Positions 63,871 through 64,000 of a stretch of 64,000 nt of DNA are shown piece after piece. The translations under genes were made by a program, and so were the position numbers. This stretch comes from Agrobacterium rosae. Lineage in GTDB: Bacteria > Pseudomonadota > Alphaproteobacteria > Rhizobiales > Rhizobiaceae. The notes under the pieces were generated by a model. The model was given only the letters and a program-made list of their open reading frames with translations, searched no databases and was not told the origin of the DNA. Each line of letters starts with the position of its first letter. Position 1 is the stretch's first letter. Location of the stretch: NCBI RefSeq assembly GCF_002915175.1, contig NZ_NXEJ01000004.1, forward strand, positions 1 through 64,000, given 5' to 3'.

Positions 63871-64000
63871 TTACCCTAATTTTGGCACTCGTTTTCCGGC
63901 CCGCCGTTCCGTCAGGAAACATGCGAATGCCATGGCAGGCAGCGCAAAGCCGAGCCATGAGGCGGCGGTCCATTGGCCTTGCGAATAGGCCCAGGCACCG
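63871..64000 (-). CDS. MFS transporter-like protein, C-terminal end (partial at window edge)
   Basis: The frame closed by TAA at 63871-63873 is open to the window edge. It encodes 42 complete C-terminal residues including GAWAYSQGQWTAASWLGFA and LPAMAFACFLTERR. A small hydrophilic loop, then a single hydrophobic span and a short basic tail fit the twelfth span of a major-facilitator transporter. The rest of the gene lies beyond the window, so the family call is tentative. Confidence 0.55.
   Translation of the reverse strand, partial: GAWAYSQGQWTAASWLGFALPAMAFACFLTERRAGKRVPKLG

Overview
The window looks like a chromosomal segment of a Rhizobiaceae bacterium of the Agrobacterium/Rhizobium type. 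The reasons are the gene content (LpcC-type core mannosyltransferase, dnaG followed by rpoD, a bathyphytochrome-like kinase with a fused receiver, several Rhizobiales-typical DUF proteins), GC-rich coding sequence, and intergenic palindromic repeats of the kind scattered through rhizobial genomes. No prophage, transposase, CRISPR array or plasmid replication gene was seen. Assignments rest on reading protein motifs by eye; no database search was run.

Layout. 1-6.9 kb: surface-polysaccharide genes. GDP-mannose dehydratase, GDP-fucose synthase and a family-10 fucosyltransferase run on the minus strand with a DUF268-like protein that appears truncated; a family-25 and two family-4 glycosyltransferases follow. 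6.9-10.4 kb: greA, then a two-gene DNA-repair operon (radical SAM protein plus a DUF4130-UdgX fusion) under a perfect alphaproteobacterial LexA box. 10.4-12.3 kb: a divergent LysR regulator and aldo/keto reductase. 12.3-23.6 kb: carB and carA, separated by a GST, a zinc metallopeptidase, a DUF2938 membrane protein, a chemoreceptor and a MATE exporter. 23.9-29.9 kb: yqeY, dnaG and rpoD, with a BrnT/BrnA toxin-antitoxin pair inserted before dnaG. 30-35.6 kb: DUF930 protein, bathyphytochrome kinase, YjbQ, a small basic secreted protein and a SIMPL protein. 35.7-40.1 kb: a CAU tRNA, a D,D-carboxypeptidase, a UPF0303 protein, a strikingly reduced SecY-like membrane protein, a membrane protein of unknown role and a small phosphatase.

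40.2-45.6 kb: an AGE-family epimerase closely bracketed by two copies of one palindromic repeat, then metH with a 20-bp perfect palindrome in its promoter. 46.2-59.8 kb is an accessory catabolic island bounded by copies of another repeat. It holds a zinc alcohol dehydrogenase, a binding-protein ABC transporter, a divergent MurR/RpiR regulator and a five-gene plus-strand run: N-formylglutamate-amidohydrolase-like enzyme, ethanolamine-permease-like APC transporter, glutamine-synthetase-like gamma-glutamyl ligase, aldehyde dehydrogenase and iron alcohol dehydrogenase. I infer a gamma-glutamylation route for an amine or amino alcohol such as ethanolamine: uptake, ligation to glutamate, two oxidations of the protected product, then release of glutamate. 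The ligase carries Phe where glutamine synthetases have their ammonia-site flap Glu. 59.6-64 kb: a gene-free repeat-dense stretch, then RidA, a DUF442 phosphatase-like protein, an aldose-epimerase-like protein, an L,D-transpeptidase and the tail of an apparent MFS transporter cut by the window edge.

The observations I consider most worth following are the reduced SecY-like protein (37.6-38.7 kb), the gamma-glutamyl catabolic island, the LexA-boxed radical SAM/UdgX operon, and the repeat families that bracket accessory modules.
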